Source of the DNA: Rhodomicrobium sp. R_RK_3
Lineage (GTDB): Bacteria > Pseudomonadota > Alphaproteobacteria > Rhizobiales > Rhodomicrobiaceae
Assembly: GCF_002198715.1 (NCBI RefSeq)
Contig: NZ_MWLK01000027.1
Location: forward strand, 1-64,000
Direction of reading: 5' to 3'
Length of the DNA stretch: 64,000 nt
Position 1 is the stretch's first letter. Each line of letters opens with the position of its first letter. Positions 63,325 through 64,000 of this stretch are shown here, piece by piece. The notes below the pieces were generated by a model. The model was not told where the DNA came from and searched no databases. It saw nothing but the letters and a program-made list of their open reading frames with translations. A program made the position numbers and the translations under genes.

Positions 63325-64000
63325 AGCGGCGCAGATGGGCCGGCGGGAAGATCCATTCCGGCGTGATCAGTTCGGCCGAAGCCGCCGGCACCGGGTACCA
63401 TGGCGTGCCGCCCTCCCCTTTCGGGTTCTTCAGAACATGCATGTCCTGCGCGGGCATGTAGCTCTGGATCAGCAGGAAACGGCGCTCGCCGGTCGCGGGG
63501 TTCGCCGCCATGTCGCCGACCAGCACCGCGTGGCCGGGGAAGCCGCCTTTGATGAAGACGTCGCCGATCCGCATCTCGGCGAGGGGGACGCGGCGCATTT
63601 CGCGCTCCAGCGAATAGGTGCCGGCATAGCTGAACACCTGAATCATATAGCGCTGGAACGCCTTGCGGTCGGCGGCCGCGCCACGATAGGCGAGGCGCTT
63701 GCCATTGCTGTCGTTGAAGGCGATGTCGCAGGCGCGTCCGCTGGCCAGCAGGAATTCGGCCCGCAGCCGCATGATGGCGTCGGCGCATTGCTGCAGATTG
63801 CGCGTGCCGGTGTCGATGTCGATGACGGCGGCGTGCCTGTCCTGCGACCATTTCAGGCGGCCGTCATAGAGGCGGACCGGCGTCTCCGGCGGGCGCAGCG
63901 GCAGATTGCGCAGCCATTCGGCGAAGCTGCCGGGCTCGGCGGGAAGGCGCTCGAACCCGGGAGGCGGCGCGATGCGGCCGGCGAGGGTGGCGGCGGCGGA
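63314..64000 (-). CDS. DUF4846 domain-containing protein, 5' end outside window
   Basis: The frame is open from the window edge to the stop at 63314 (at least 228 residues). Translation at the edge reads RIAPPPGFERLPAEPGSFAE, then WLRNLPLRPPETPVRLYDGR, RHAAVIDIDTGTRNLQQCAD, AIMRLRAEFLLASGRACDIA, YRGAAADRKAFQRYMIQVFS, GDVFIKGGFPGHAVLVGDMA and GGTPWYPVP near the end: the DUF4846 pattern along its length. Family function unknown; members are usually secreted. An internal ATG at 63772 is not the start. Confidence 0.88.
   Translation of the reverse strand, partial: SAAATLAGRIAPPPGFERLPAEPGSFAEWLRNLPLRPPETPVRLYDGRLKWSQDRHAAVIDIDTGTRNLQQCADAIMRLRAEFLLASGRACDIAFNDSNGKRLAYRGAAADRKAFQRYMIQVFSYAGTYSLEREMRRVPLAEMRIGDVFIKGGFPGHAVLVGDMAANPATGERRFLLIQSYMPAQDMHVLKNPKGEGGTPWYPVPAASAELITPEWIFPPAHLRRFKE

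Overview
The window is about 64 kb of GC-rich DNA from an alphaproteobacterium, most likely of the order Hyphomicrobiales (Rhizobiales). The evidence is the housekeeping order aroA-cmk-rpsA-sppA-ihfB-lapA-(RidA-like)-trpF-trpB-trpA-accD-folC, a TIGR02300-type acidic zinc-ribbon protein divergent from aroA, an AccD that has lost its zinc ribbon, a class II (CP4-like) AroA, gene-transfer-agent-type terminase genes and a VirA-like sensor kinase. The genus cannot be fixed from sequence alone. No rRNA, tRNA, CRISPR array, transposase or integrase was recognised.

Layout. 1-2.2 kb: a terminase pair of the gene transfer agent (GTA) type, with a small unrelated ORF where the portal gene would be expected. 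2.3-6.5 kb: YcgN-family protein, class A penicillin-binding protein, DUF1214/DUF1254 pair. 6.6-13.9 kb: accessory metabolism, namely a PEP mutase/isocitrate lyase-like enzyme, a 464-aa alpha/beta-hydrolase-like protein next to an animal-type haem peroxidase, a flavin reductase, and an NtaA/SnaA-type flavin monooxygenase that the reductase could serve. 14-24 kb: mostly single genes (cupin, TetR, orphan TRAP binding protein, orphan OmpR regulator, GlnB, cytochrome c, DUF1772, YaiI, YegD-like Hsp70, Cys-rich secreted protein, SRPBCC, MetE-like). 24.4-30.2 kb: signalling, with a PAS hybrid histidine kinase, a secreted SH3-like protein, and a di-haem peroxidase translationally coupled to a VirA-like kinase that has a degenerate receiver domain. 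30.4-35.1 kb: hydrolase, UvrD-type helicase, L-2-hydroxyglutarate oxidase, TIGR02300. 35.3-47.2 kb: the conserved housekeeping block (shikimate, CMP kinase, ribosomal protein S1, IHF-beta, tryptophan, malonyl-CoA, folate). 47.4-49.6 kb: LysR/EamA divergent pair and a CsbD stress protein. 49.9-56.5 kb: a complete, tightly overlapping coxMSLDEF operon for form I aerobic carbon monoxide dehydrogenase. 57-64 kb: hydroxyisobutyrate dehydrogenase-like protein, CNNM/CBS (CorC-type) membrane protein, phosphomannomutase, two tandem TIGR02281 aspartic proteases, a single-domain Hpt protein, and a DUF4846 gene cut by the window edge.

How it fits together. The clearest physiological statement is that the organism probably oxidises CO: CoxL carries the form I active-site motif AYRCSFR, and the maturation genes coxD, coxE and coxF follow without gaps. 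Several families of intergenic palindromic repeats recur, most often between convergent gene ends. One is a two-hairpin element that starts inside the stop codon of the preceding gene in two copies. Another is a 30-bp perfect inverted repeat between folC and the LysR gene. The less understood parts are the haem peroxidase/hydrolase pair, the di-haem peroxidase coupled to a VirA-like kinase, and a 37-bp operator-like palindrome at 20.1 kb.
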